DNA of 64,000 nt. Source: an uncultured Christensenella sp. Its GTDB lineage: Bacteria > Bacillota > Clostridia > Christensenellales > Pumilibacteraceae. Of the stretch, positions 8,043 to 15,159 are shown piece by piece. Positions within the stretch are counted from its first letter, which is position 1. Each line of letters begins with the position of its first letter. The stretch lies in contig CAJTLV010000004.1 in assembly GCA_910577435.1 (NCBI GenBank), forward strand, positions 92,240 through 156,239, given 5' to 3'. The notes below the pieces were generated by a model. That model searched no databases and was not told the origin of the DNA. It was given only the letters and a program-made list of their open reading frames with translations. A program made the translations under genes and the position numbers.

Positions 8043-9506
8043 ATGACAGAAGAAATTAAGCAACAGGCAGAAGAGGAATCGACCTACAAAAAGCAAACGT
8101 GGGTAGATCACTTCGTAGATGAAGAAGGATTTGTTGTTCAGCAGGGTACCGCTATGGATGCCCTGCATTTTAATCATATCGAAGACGGAATCGGCGCGGC
8201 TCACGATTTGATAGCGGAAGAAAAACAAACGCGTACCGAAGAAAATACCGCCGTAACGGAGCGGCTCGATAATCTTGAAGACGGTACGAGGATGGCTGGG
8301 ACGGCCGCTAAAACACAGAAAGCGCTTCGCATTGGAGATGTGGAATTTGACGGTAGCACGGAGAAAACCATTAGCGCAAAGGACGGCATTGAAATCACGG
8401 CCGGAGAAATCAAACACACGAACGCTATCGAAGCGGGAACGACTGTCGGCGGTAGCGGAGCAAAAGAGTTCGGTGGAACGATTGATATTCCGTCTGTAAC
8501 CTACGACGCGCAGGGACACGTTACAGGAAAAGACAAGACCACCGTTACGCTTCCGTCAAATGATGCAACTACGTCAAAGCACGGATTGATGAGCGCGTCA
8601 GACAAGACAAAACTTAATGGGATTGAAACGGGAGCGCAGAAGAACACGATAACAGGAATCAAGGGCGCGAAGGAAAGTTCATACAGAACAGGAAACGTCA
8701 ACATTACGTTGCAGAACATTCTCGGCAGTACGCCGATAGGCGATGACTTTACTGGAATTTACTACAACGGAAGTACATTTGTAACGCAGAACCCGTCGTT
8801 ACAATCTACAAGTTGGTCGAAAATTGCGGAACTTTCTGCCGCAGGAAAAGCGAAAAAAGCGTTCAGTATAGGAGACGAGAAGACGGTAACGCTTACGACA
8901 GGCGAAACGATAACGCTTGTCATACTTGGCTTCGACCACGATGAAAAGACGGGCGGCGGCAAGGCAGGCATTACGTTCGGAATGAAAGATTTGCTTAATA
9001 CGTCGTACCCGATGAATGCGTCAAGCACAAACGCAGGCGGATGGAATGAGTCGAAAATGAGAACGGAGACAATGGCTACGCTCTTATCGCAACTTCCGTC
9101 TGATTTAAGAAATGTGATTAAAGCGGTTAACAAGAAAGCAACAGCAGGGAATCAAGGTACATCGCTCACAGCTTCGAGCGATAAACTTTGGCTGTTTGCG
9201 GCGGCAGAACTGTGGTCGAAAACTGCAATAGAAAATAGCGCATCAAGCGACTTAAAAAATAATGCTGCCGCTTACAACGGAGAAGGAACGCAGTACGAGT
9301 ATTTCAAGAATACGGTAGGAGATGCGGAACCGAACAATAGTTGCTCGGCTTTGGTTAAGCGCAAGAACGGCTCTACGGACGGCTGGTGGCTTCGTTCCCC
9401 GTACGTCGGTAGTGCCGCCATCTTCCGCCTTGTCAGCAGCTATGGCGGCGTCGGCTACAGCAGTGCTGGCATCGCCTACGGCGTGTGCTTCGGCTTTTGC
9501 GTGTAA
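8043..9506 (+). CDS. Tail fibre protein, first target of the diversity-generating retroelement
   Basis: A 487-residue protein in three parts. Residues 1-80 are acidic and helical (probable baseplate attachment and coiled coil). Residues about 80-230 contain fibre motifs such as SKHGLMSASDKTKLNGIETGAQ, common in phage fibres. Residues about 265-487 form a DUF6273-like domain ending in WWLRSP and VCFGFC, a C-type-lectin-like display fold in other retroelement targets. The last 45 codons are VR1 (9366-9500). Twenty bases there differ from the template repeat, each at a template adenine. It is the presumed receptor-binding protein whose surface is rewritten. AGGAGG lies 6 bases before the ATG. 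Confidence 0.93.
   Translation: MTEEIKQQAEEESTYKKQTWVDHFVDEEGFVVQQGTAMDALHFNHIEDGIGAAHDLIAEEKQTRTEENTAVTERLDNLEDGTRMAGTAAKTQKALRIGDVEFDGSTEKTISAKDGIEITAGEIKHTNAIEAGTTVGGSGAKEFGGTIDIPSVTYDAQGHVTGKDKTTVTLPSNDATTSKHGLMSASDKTKLNGIETGAQKNTITGIKGAKESSYRTGNVNITLQNILGSTPIGDDFTGIYYNGSTFVTQNPSLQSTSWSKIAELSAAGKAKKAFSIGDEKTVTLTTGETITLVILGFDHDEKTGGGKAGITFGMKDLLNTSYPMNASSTNAGGWNESKMRTETMATLLSQLPSDLRNVIKAVNKKATAGNQGTSLTASSDKLWLFAAAELWSKTAIENSASSDLKNNAAAYNGEGTQYEYFKNTVGDAEPNNSCSALVKRKNGSTDGWWLRSPYVGSAAIFRLVSSYGGVGYSSAGIAYGVCFGFCV
9366..9500 (+). repeat. VR1, variable repeat of the retroelement
   Basis: A 135-bp stretch, codon-aligned, matching the template repeat at 10365-10499. From 9368 on there are 20 differences and all are at positions where the template has A (12 codons change to a different residue class, for example Asn to Ser, Gly, Tyr or Ile). 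No non-adenine position differs; the first two bases (AA against GG) mark the 5' edge. After the repeat VR1 reads GTGTAATC while the template reads ATATTGTA, the expected difference between the initiation sequences IMH and IMH*. Confidence 0.97.
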
Positions 9507-9520
9507 TCCAGAATCATATA

Positions 9521-9546
9521 CTCTGCGCCCCTGTGTGGGCGCAGAG
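9521..9546 (+). other. Hairpin 20 bp after VR1
   Basis: CTCTGCGCCC and GGGCGCAGAG form a perfect 10-bp stem around the 6-nt loop CTGTGT. There is no T-run behind it, so it is not a typical terminator. In the BPP-1 retroelement a hairpin or cruciform a few bases behind the VR is needed for efficient retargeting; this element has the same placement. A comparable hairpin with loop TTGTAT follows VR2. Confidence 0.75.
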
Positions 9547-9578
9547 ATAAAAATAATCGAAAAGAGAGGTAAAGAATT

Positions 9579-9893
9579 ATGGTCTATAATTTTGTGGCAA
9601 CGCCGCAAAACAACGGTAAAGACGAACTCATTGCGACGGCGCTCAATGGCGAAGCATACAGCGAGAATAACAGACTGCATATCAAAAATGCAGAATGGCA
9701 TCTGATATACAAATATGACGGCTCGCCGATTGGCTGGTATGCGAGAAACGTCAAAACAAACGACGACGTGTATCTCGGTTCGGGCGCAAGTCCGTCCATT
9801 GTGCTTGAAACGCTTACGGTCAAAAACGAAGAGTTTTGGAACTCATTGTTATGCCCGGAAGCAGAAGAAATTGCGGAGGAAGGAAGTGAGTAA
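9579..9893 (+). CDS. Small protein between VR target and avd, unknown function
   Basis: A 104-residue protein with a tryptophan- and tyrosine-rich middle (IKNAEWHLIYKYDGSPIGWYARN) and an acidic C-terminus (EAEEIAEEGSE). AGAGGT precedes the ATG. It lies between the fibre gene and avd and overlaps the avd ATG by one base. In phages the gene behind a fibre often encodes a fibre chaperone or cap; that is possible here but not shown. No family is recognised. Confidence 0.7.
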   Translation: MVYNFVATPQNNGKDELIATALNGEAYSENNRLHIKNAEWHLIYKYDGSPIGWYARNVKTNDDVYLGSGASPSIVLETLTVKNEEFWNSLLCPEAEEIAEEGSE

Positions 9894-10327
9894 TGTCAGT
9901 ACCAAAATACAGACGTAACGAAAGTCCTATGCAGTTTCTTGATACAGCGCGGGAACTTGAAATTTATACCATACAGCGATGTGCGAATTTCCCGAAGCGG
10001 TATATGTTCTTGATAACGAAGGAACTTATAGACTTATCAAGGTCAATCTATAATAATGTAAAATCGGCAAATAGCGTCTATCCTACAAATAAGGAAGAGT
10101 CGCAAATCAGAGTAAATTTTCTCATTCAGGCGGTCTGCGATCTGCAATGTCTTGCGTCGCAATTAGATATTGCGAAAGGAATTGTTGAACATAACGACAA
10201 AGACAAAGCAATTAAACCTACCGTTTGGGAGCAATGGGCAAGACTGATTTCGACTGAACTGAAATTAGTAGTGGCTCTCAAAAAGAGCCTGCAAGGAAAG
10301 TATAATCTCGAACCCAAACCCGAATAA
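9893..10327 (+). CDS. avd: Avd-like accessory variability protein
   Basis: A 144-residue, mostly helical basic protein of the four-helix-bundle family that includes Avd of phage BPP-1 and the 23S rRNA intervening-sequence proteins. The pattern MQFLDTARELEIYTIQRC at the N-terminus, FPKRYMFLITKELIDLSRSIY, and FLIQAVCDLQCLASQLDIAKG match the four helices. Avd forms a barrel-shaped pentamer that binds the reverse transcriptase and the template RNA and is required for mutagenic cDNA synthesis. It lies in the canonical place, just before the template repeat, with GGAGGAAGG before its ATG. Confidence 0.88.
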   Translation: MSVPKYRRNESPMQFLDTARELEIYTIQRCANFPKRYMFLITKELIDLSRSIYNNVKSANSVYPTNKEESQIRVNFLIQAVCDLQCLASQLDIAKGIVEHNDKDKAIKPTVWEQWARLISTELKLVVALKKSLQGKYNLEPKPE

Positions 10328-10364
10328 GAATTTGTCATAGGTTACATACCGTTATTATTGTCTG

Positions 10365-10499
10365 GGCGGCTCTACGAACAACTGGTGGCTTCGTTCCCCG
10401 TACATCGGTAATACCACCAACTTCCGCCTTGTCAACAACAATGGCAACGTCAACAACAACAATGCTGGCAACACCTACGGCGTGTGCTTCGGCTTTTGC
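10365..10499 (+). repeat. TR, template repeat of the retroelement
   Basis: A 135-bp non-coding template between avd and the reverse transcriptase. Read in the target frame it contains 13 AAC/AAT codons at positions that vary in the targets, giving 33 adenines from the ACG codon onward. AAY codons are the hallmark of these templates because changing their adenines cannot make a stop codon. The 3' part (GGCGTGTGCTTCGGCTTTTGC) is invariant in the TR and both VRs. It ends with ATATTG rather than the GTGTAA found behind both VRs. Confidence 0.97.
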
Positions 10500-10716
10500 A
10501 TATTGTATAGGCTCGACAAAGTAACTCATTCAAAGAATGAAGCGAAATCAATGCCTTTGCAAAAGGGGTGTGTGACCTTTCCGTAAGGATAAATGGGTCC
10601 TCCGATATAGGTGACTGGACGCTTCTTGCATTGCGAGATAAATGGCGAAACTCGTTTAATAGTCATACATTATGCAGCCTACTTCGCTTAATCTGGCTGT
10701 ACGGAGTGATATTATT
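10500..10716 (+). ncRNA. Spacer part of the retroelement template RNA
   Basis: A 217-base stretch without a credible gene between the template repeat and the reverse transcriptase. In BPP-1 the corresponding spacer belongs to the template RNA, folds, and supplies the priming region for the reverse transcriptase and Avd. Small inverted repeats are visible, such as TCATTC/GAATGA near 10527-10541, but no full fold was derived. The ribosome site of the reverse transcriptase (GGAG at 10703) lies at its end. Confidence 0.6.
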
Positions 10717-12006
10717 ATGAACAGTAAAGAGCGACACGAACTCCGCTACCGACGACGCAAGGCGCGACGTGAAGAAAAGAAACGTAGCCTTGCAGAACAG
10801 TACGGAGATTTCGACAAAGTATTTACCTTTGAGAACCTATACGCGGCATACAAGGGATGCTGCAAAGGTGTAGGGTGGAAGGCAAGTACGCAACGGTACA
10901 AAGCGAACGTCCTGCTCAATGTGGTTGATACGCTCGACCTGTTAAAGAGTGGCAAGTTCAAAAGCAAAGGGTTTTACGAGTTCGATATTATAGAACGTGG
11001 GAAGGAACGCCACATTAAAAGCGTTCACATCAGCGAGCGGGTAGTCCAGAGATGTCTCTGCGATTACTCGCTCGTTCCCATATTTAGCAATTCGTTTATC
11101 TACGACAACGGAGCCTGTATGAAAGACAAAGGAATAGACTTTGCAGTAAACAGGCTTATCGTTCATTTACAGCGGCATTACCGAAAGTACGGCAATAACG
11201 GTTATGCGCTGGTATTTGATTTTTCTAAATATTTCGACAGTATCAATCACGATAAGTTGAAGTCGATTATAGACGATAGTTACCCAGACAAGCGTTTGGC
11301 AGCATTTATCAAGCGTTTGGTGGACGATTTCGGCGGAGAGAAGGGGTTGGGTCTTGGCAGTCAAATATCGCAAGTCTCGGCGCTTCGCTTTCCGAATCGG
11401 TTAGATCACTATGTGAAAGAAGTTTTACATATCAAAGGTTACGGTCGCTATATGGACGACGGCTATATGTTACACCATAGCAAAGAGCATCTGCAGAAAT
11501 GCCTTGCGGATTTGCGCGAAATCTGTGCCTGTCTCGGAATAAGACTGAACGAAAAGAAAACGCAGATTATTAAAATATCTCGCGGTATTACGCTACGTGC
11601 AAAAAAGAAATTGTATCGCGGCGTTGTCTTTTTGAAACGTAAGGTCTTTTTGTCGAATACGGGTAAAGTTATTGTTATTCCAGCGAGAAAGGGAATTGTA
11701 AAGGAACGCAGGAAGTTGAAGAAGTTGAAAATCAAATTCGATGCCGGCGAAAGAGAATTTTTCGACATTAAGCAATCTTACAATTCGTGGCGCGGACACA
11801 TCAAGCATTGCAACGCAAAACGAACCTTGAAACGTATGGATAGATTATTTTACGAACTATTTTATAAGGAGACGAGTATGGAGGAGCCTGTTATTACAAT
11901 AGAGAATATCTGTCAAGCCTGTGAAAAAGGGCCGTGCGAACAGCCCTGCGAATTATGGTACAAATGCCTTGAAGGAACTATTATCAAACCGGAGGATTTA
12001 GAATGA
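10717..12006 (+). CDS. Reverse transcriptase of the diversity-generating retroelement
   Basis: A 429-residue reverse transcriptase that copies the template RNA with errors at adenines. Motif A is at about 167-175 (FDFSKYFDS); motif 4 is at about 211-219 (LGLGSQISQ), with the SQ typical of this class rather than the SP of group II intron enzymes; the catalytic YMDD is at 245-248 and a thumb with many Lys/Arg follows. The basic N-terminus probably binds RNA. The ATG at 10717 has GGAG about 10 bases upstream and is preferred over an ATG at 10672. The last 60 residues contain five cysteines (CQACEKGPCEQPCELWYKC), an unusual tail that may bind metal. Confidence 0.95.
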   Translation: MNSKERHELRYRRRKARREEKKRSLAEQYGDFDKVFTFENLYAAYKGCCKGVGWKASTQRYKANVLLNVVDTLDLLKSGKFKSKGFYEFDIIERGKERHIKSVHISERVVQRCLCDYSLVPIFSNSFIYDNGACMKDKGIDFAVNRLIVHLQRHYRKYGNNGYALVFDFSKYFDSINHDKLKSIIDDSYPDKRLAAFIKRLVDDFGGEKGLGLGSQISQVSALRFPNRLDHYVKEVLHIKGYGRYMDDGYMLHHSKEHLQKCLADLREICACLGIRLNEKKTQIIKISRGITLRAKKKLYRGVVFLKRKVFLSNTGKVIVIPARKGIVKERRKLKKLKIKFDAGEREFFDIKQSYNSWRGHIKHCNAKRTLKRMDRLFYELFYKETSMEEPVITIENICQACEKGPCEQPCELWYKCLEGTIIKPEDLE

Positions 12007-12350
12007 CTGTCAGCATTATTACGAGCATTATAGTGTGGGCAATTACGGGAGCGCTCGGCGCTTTCACGACCTATTTGGGAATGAGGTATAAAAAAGTGAC
12101 GCGAGAAAACAACGCTTTGAAAAATGGTATGCAAAGTCTTTTGCGAAACAATATCATAGACGCGCACGACAAATATATGAAAAAGAAATATTGTCCGATT
12201 TATGCAAAAGAGTCTTTGACGAAGACGTATGATTCATACCACGCACTGGGCGGAAACGGTGTCGTTACAAAATTGTATAACGATATTATGGCTTTGCCGG
12301 AGGAGCCGCCCGAACCGAGAAGAAAAAAGTCAGGAGGTAATGAAATATGA
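12003..12350 (+). CDS. Small membrane protein, holin-like candidate
   Basis: A 115-residue protein with one N-terminal membrane helix (about 4-24) followed by a basic, helical cytoplasmic part with a predicted amphipathic region. It overlaps the reverse transcriptase stop (GGAGG before the ATG) and the next membrane protein gene. Two small membrane proteins in a row after the tail genes fit a holin pair, but no named holin family is recognised and no endolysin is visible next to them. Confidence 0.6.
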   Translation: MTVSIITSIIVWAITGALGAFTTYLGMRYKKVTRENNALKNGMQSLLRNNIIDAHDKYMKKKYCPIYAKESLTKTYDSYHALGGNGVVTKLYNDIMALPEEPPEPRRKKSGGNEI

Positions 12351-12670
12351 CTTGGGAAATTATTTTAACTGTGGTGTTCGCAATCTTGTCGATTGCGGGC
12401 ATTTTGGTATCTTATTACTTTTATGTAAAGAATAAGATTACAAAAGCGATTGCAGATGAGGTGGATAGCGCCGAAATAGACGACGCAACAGGGCCGGCAA
12501 AAAAAGCGGAAGTTATCGCTCAACTGCAAAAACTCATACCTGCGGTATTAAAGCCATTTATAACTTACAAGATGCTTGATGCGCTCGTTCAGACCGTGTT
12601 TGATGGCATTGAACGATATGCAAAGAAGCAGGTTGAGAAGAAGTCGGAGAAAAAGGATGCGGATAGTTAA
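12347..12670 (+). CDS. Small membrane protein, second holin-like candidate
   Basis: A 107-residue protein with a single membrane helix at about 5-26 (ILTVVFAILSIAGILVSYYFY) and a charged C-terminal half ending in a lysine/glutamate-rich tail (KKQVEKKSEKKD). AGGAGG lies 10 bases before the ATG. It overlaps the preceding small membrane gene by four bases and the following HExxH gene by 14. Holin or membrane-anchored lysis helper are the likeliest roles, by context only. Confidence 0.6.
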   Translation: MTWEIILTVVFAILSIAGILVSYYFYVKNKITKAIADEVDSAEIDDATGPAKKAEVIAQLQKLIPAVLKPFITYKMLDALVQTVFDGIERYAKKQVEKKSEKKDADS

Positions 12671-13079
12671 GGGTATTCTTTTTTGGGCAATATCGCTTAC
12701 GTGGGGCTTGCCTATGACGCTCATTGGAACAATTTGCGCGATTGCTCTCATTGTAACAGGACATAAGCCGCAACGGTTTCACTACTTCATTTATTTTGAA
12801 GTGGGATCGGGCTGGGGCGGCTTTGAAGCGGGCGGCTTCTTTTTTGTGAATAGACATCCGTCTTTGCATATAAGACAGCACGAATCGGGACACGGATTAC
12901 AGAACATAATGCTCGGTGTTCTTATGCCGTTTCTCGTAAGCATCCCGTCTATGATAAGGTACTGGTATAGAGAACTGATTATCAGAAGCGGAAAGAAAAA
13001 GTACAGCGATTTACCCGATTACGACGCGATTTGGTTTGAAGGTTGGGCGACGCGGCTTGGAGAAAAGCACTTTAAGTAG
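12657..13079 (+). CDS. Membrane protein with HExxH zinc-protease-like motif
   Basis: A 140-residue protein with two hydrophobic segments (about 4-36 and about 85-102) and the motif HESGH at about 81-85, followed later by EGWATRLGE, whose Glu could be a third metal ligand. The layout H-E-x-G-H, then LG, then PS, then an E(G/T)WA motif is shared with a group of small uncharacterised membrane proteins. The start at 12657 is chosen because GGAGAAA lies 7 bases upstream. It is the last gene before a strong terminator. A membrane metallopeptidase is plausible but activity is not established. Confidence 0.65.
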   Translation: MRIVKGILFWAISLTWGLPMTLIGTICAIALIVTGHKPQRFHYFIYFEVGSGWGGFEAGGFFFVNRHPSLHIRQHESGHGLQNIMLGVLMPFLVSIPSMIRYWYRELIIRSGKKKYSDLPDYDAIWFEGWATRLGEKHFK

Positions 13080-13107
13080 CGCGAATGTTCAAGGCATTTA
13101 TAGGTAC

Positions 13108-13146
13108 GACCCCGTTATGTGTAACAGCATAGCGGGGTCTTTTTTT
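13108..13146 (+). terminator. Rho-independent terminator after the tail/retroelement transcription unit
   Basis: GACCCCGTTATG and CATAGCGGGGTC form a 12-bp stem with one G-T pair and an 8-base loop, followed by seven T. It ends the long late transcription unit. Confidence 0.9.
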
Positions 13147-13195
13147 GTTTATTTGAGTTTTTGCAACATAAAAGATATTATTTTGCGCATAATGA

Positions 13196-13224
13196 TTGAC
13201 AATTTGAATATAATATAGTAGAAT
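13196..13224 (+). promoter_or_regulatory. Promoter of the RelB/YafQ pair
   Basis: TTGACA and TAGAAT separated by 17 bases, about 30 bases before the ribosome site of the antitoxin gene. No inverted repeat like that in the cargo promoters is present in the spacer, so this unit is probably controlled separately, perhaps by the antitoxin itself. Confidence 0.75.
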
Positions 13225-13259
13225 GAAAGCATAAAATAAACTATATGGAGGTATTTATT

Positions 13260-13532
13260 ATGGCTACTGCTAAAATCAATGTTTGCGTTGATGAAGGAAC
13301 GAAGCAAGCGGTTGAGGTGCTTTTGGATGAAATGGGGTTAAGTATGACCGCAGCAATCAATATGTATCTCAAAAGAATATTGATGGAGCAGGGTATTCCC
13401 TTTGATGTAAGCGCGAGAACTCCTAACGCAACGACTATTGCGGCTATGGATGAGTTCGAGGAAATGAAGAAGAACCCCAGCGCATACAAGAGATACCCGA
13501 ATTTCAAAGCCGCATTAAGCGAGGTGCTGTGA
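13260..13532 (+). CDS. RelB/DinJ-family antitoxin
   Basis: A 90-residue protein with an N-terminal ribbon-helix-helix region (AKINVCVDEGTKQAVEVLLDEMGLSMTAAINMYLKRIL), the standard pattern of RelB/DinJ antitoxins. The C-terminal half would wrap the toxin. GGAGG lies 8 bases before the ATG at 13260. It is followed after one base by the toxin gene, and such pairs are normally autoregulated. It is located between the lysis-like genes and the cargo and may stabilise the prophage. Confidence 0.9.
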   Translation: MATAKINVCVDEGTKQAVEVLLDEMGLSMTAAINMYLKRILMEQGIPFDVSARTPNATTIAAMDEFEEMKKNPSAYKRYPNFKAALSEVL

Positions 13533-13533
13533 A

Positions 13534-13806
13534 ATGCTTGAAGTAATACTTTCTAATCAGTTCAAGCGCGATTTACGGCTTGCAGCAAAACGCGGTTACG
13601 ATTTGGATTTGCTTGACGAGATCGTAAACAAACTTGCAAGTAAAGAAGAGTTGCCGGAAAAGAACAGAGACCACAATTTGACTGGCAAGTACGCAGGATT
13701 CCGCGAGTGTCATATTCAGCCGGATTGGTTGCTTGTTTACAGGACAGACGAAACGGCATTGATACTGTTTCTTTCCAGAACGGGAACTCACGCGGATTTG
13801 TTCTAA
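13534..13806 (+). CDS. YafQ-family mRNA interferase toxin
   Basis: A 90-residue RelE/YafQ-fold toxin that cuts mRNA on the ribosome. Recognisable family pattern: FKRDLRLAAKRGYDL at the N-terminus, then LPEKNRDHNLTGKYAGFRECHI, DWLLVYR and a C-terminal LSRTGTHADLF; the HNL, H-x-x-x-W and final H-x-D-L-F residues correspond to the active-site histidines and aspartate of YafQ. Full length. It forms an operon with the antitoxin and ends at a terminator. Confidence 0.92.
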   Translation: MLEVILSNQFKRDLRLAAKRGYDLDLLDEIVNKLASKEELPEKNRDHNLTGKYAGFRECHIQPDWLLVYRTDETALILFLSRTGTHADLF

Positions 13807-13820
13807 ACGCAAAGAAAATT

Positions 13821-13858
13821 GACCTTGTTATGAGTAATTCATAGCAAGGTCTTTTTTT
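13821..13858 (+). terminator. Rho-independent terminator after the toxin gene
   Basis: GACCTTGTTATGA and TCATAGCAAGGTC pair over 13 bp with one G-T pair around the loop GTAAT, followed by seven T. The stem resembles the terminator at 13108. Confidence 0.9.
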
Positions 13859-13986
13859 ATGCCGTAAAACCAAAAAAATAAGCGCTCACGGCTATATGAC
13901 GCAATCAAAAAATGAAGTTCTTATAAACTATCGGCAAGAGAATAAAAAGGCATACAATCGAAACCAGAAGTCTATACGCAATATAC

Positions 13987-14026
13987 TTTCCTATACTATC
14001 TATGATTTCCTATTCTTTCCTATACT
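13987..14026 (+). repeat. Three short direct repeats TTTCCTATWCT
   Basis: Eleven-base copies start at 13987, 14006 and 14016 (the second has T for A at one place). They lie in the 440-base non-coding stretch 13807-14251 upstream of the first cargo promoter. Spacing of 19 and 10 bases is near helical repeats, as for a protein-binding array. Apart from the terminator and the promoter repeat nothing else was seen in this stretch. Confidence 0.45.
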
Positions 14027-14118
14027 TTGTGTACTTTCGTGGCAGAAATAAAGAAATATCGTTTTTATCGAAACGAAAATAACGCGAAATGTGTTTTTCT
14101 GTGCCAGAAATATGCTTG

Positions 14119-14215
14119 AATACACAGTAATAAAAATTTTCAAAAAATATTTGCAAAATACATAAATTCCGTTTGACAATTACAGTTCTGTAAGTTAGAA
14201 TGAAAGTACAAAATA
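14119..14215 (+). promoter_or_regulatory. Cargo promoter-operator repeat, copy 1
   Basis: A 97-base AT-rich element repeated with one mismatch at 24356-24452. It contains TTGACA at 14173, a 17-base spacer and TAGAAT at 14196. The spacer carries the inverted repeat TTACAG-TT-CTGTAA (14180-14193), which would put a bound repressor exactly between -35 and -10. It probably drives the cargo genes from 14252 to 19183. Confidence 0.85.
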
Positions 14216-14251
14216 CATATTACATATCGGCAAGACCGAAAAGGAGTTTCA

Positions 14252-14608
14252 ATGAAAGCATTACCCATCGAAGTTTATGTTACGAAAAGGCAAAGAGATT
14301 GCGATTGCACGAACGGCGGCATCAGCAGCAAGTATGAAGAATTGTTGTTAGTATGCGATGAAGGTTATGTAACAATCGACGAAGAGAACCTGCCTGAAAA
14401 TTTGGTAAAGATCAGCGAAAGCCATTGCGGGTTCTCGACCTACAAGTTTATAGAGCCGGTTGCAAGACCGCAGCATCTTGGTTGGATGTTCGGCGGGAAT
14501 CTCGCTTACAGCAGCGATAGCAGATATAGCAGAATGGCGGAACAGCCGCTGCCCATTCACGACAGACAGGAAACGCAGGAAATGTACGACCTGCTCACGA
14601 GTGATTAA
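14252..14608 (+). CDS. Phage cargo protein of unknown function
   Basis: A 118-residue protein, first gene behind cargo promoter copy 1. It contains a cysteine pair (RDCDC) near the N-terminus and a histidine/proline-rich C-terminal half without membrane segments. AAGGAG lies 8 bases before the ATG. No family is recognised. As the first gene of a repressor-controlled unit it is probably made early or after derepression. Confidence 0.6.
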   Translation: MKALPIEVYVTKRQRDCDCTNGGISSKYEELLLVCDEGYVTIDEENLPENLVKISESHCGFSTYKFIEPVARPQHLGWMFGGNLAYSSDSRYSRMAEQPLPIHDRQETQEMYDLLTSD

Positions 14609-14619
14609 CGGAGGTAAGT

Positions 14620-14787
14620 ATGAAGAAGTTTCTTTGCGGGTTCTACTGTGAGCCTTTAAGATGGACGGTAAGAGCAAGCTCGGAACAGAACGCGGCGGAA
14701 AAGTTTGCGAAGATGATTAAGCGTAAGCGGTTGCAGTCGGTAAGCGGCACGAAAGAATTTGTAGTGTTTGAAGCGACGGGGTATTGA
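14620..14787 (+). CDS. Small basic protein, 55 residues
   Basis: ATG at 14620 follows GGAGGT by five bases, and TGA is at 14785-14787. The protein starts MKKFLCGFYCEPLRWTVRAS and contains a basic stretch KMIKRKRLQS. The strong ribosome site and the tight spacing to the genes on both sides support it as real. Function unknown. Confidence 0.65.
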   Translation: MKKFLCGFYCEPLRWTVRASSEQNAAEKFAKMIKRKRLQSVSGTKEFVVFEATGY

Positions 14788-14788
14788 T

Positions 14789-14971
14789 ATGAAAAGACCT
14801 ATTGAACAGTACATAAAAGCGGCGAACGAAGACGGCGCACAGAAAGTCATTGACGAGTTGCGCGAACGGGCGTTGCAAGTAAATCCGAATATGACCGAAA
14901 AGCAATGGCAGTTCCTAAAATGCTTTGTGCTTGCCAGCGCGATTGCGAAAGCAGAAGGAGTAATTGAATGA
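14789..14971 (+). CDS. Small helical protein, 60 residues
   Basis: Starts one base after the preceding stop, so translation is probably coupled. Mostly helical (QYIKAANEDGAQKVIDELRE). It overlaps the next start by four bases (ATGA). No family is recognised. Confidence 0.6.
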   Translation: MKRPIEQYIKAANEDGAQKVIDELRERALQVNPNMTEKQWQFLKCFVLASAIAKAEGVIE

Positions 14972-15159
14972 AAAAATATGTGTATGGTATGAGGTTGCGC
15001 GGGTTCTCTCTCGGATGTCAACCGATGGACGGCTTTATCGAGCGGCGCGATAGCCTTACGGAAAACTTTTATGACGTGATAGTTTATTCGCGGTTGCTGA
15101 CGGAGAAGGAATTGAAAGACTACGATTTGACGTTTATCGGAATGGAGGAAATGCAATGA
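14968..15159 (+). CDS. Conserved small protein of Clostridia mobile elements
   Basis: A 63-residue protein with the pattern MKKYVYGMRLRGFSLGCQPM near the start and LLTEKELKDYDLTFIG near the end. Proteins with this arrangement are widespread in conjugative elements and phages of Bacillota, where the function is unknown. AAGGAG lies about 8 bases before the start. It overlaps the next gene by four bases. Confidence 0.7.
   Translation: MKKYVYGMRLRGFSLGCQPMDGFIERRDSLTENFYDVIVYSRLLTEKELKDYDLTFIGMEEMQ

Noticed and set aside
10335..10529. 64-codon - strand frame over the template repeat
   Set aside because: Antisense to the template; the AAY codons read backward give a Val/Ala/Asp-rich shadow.
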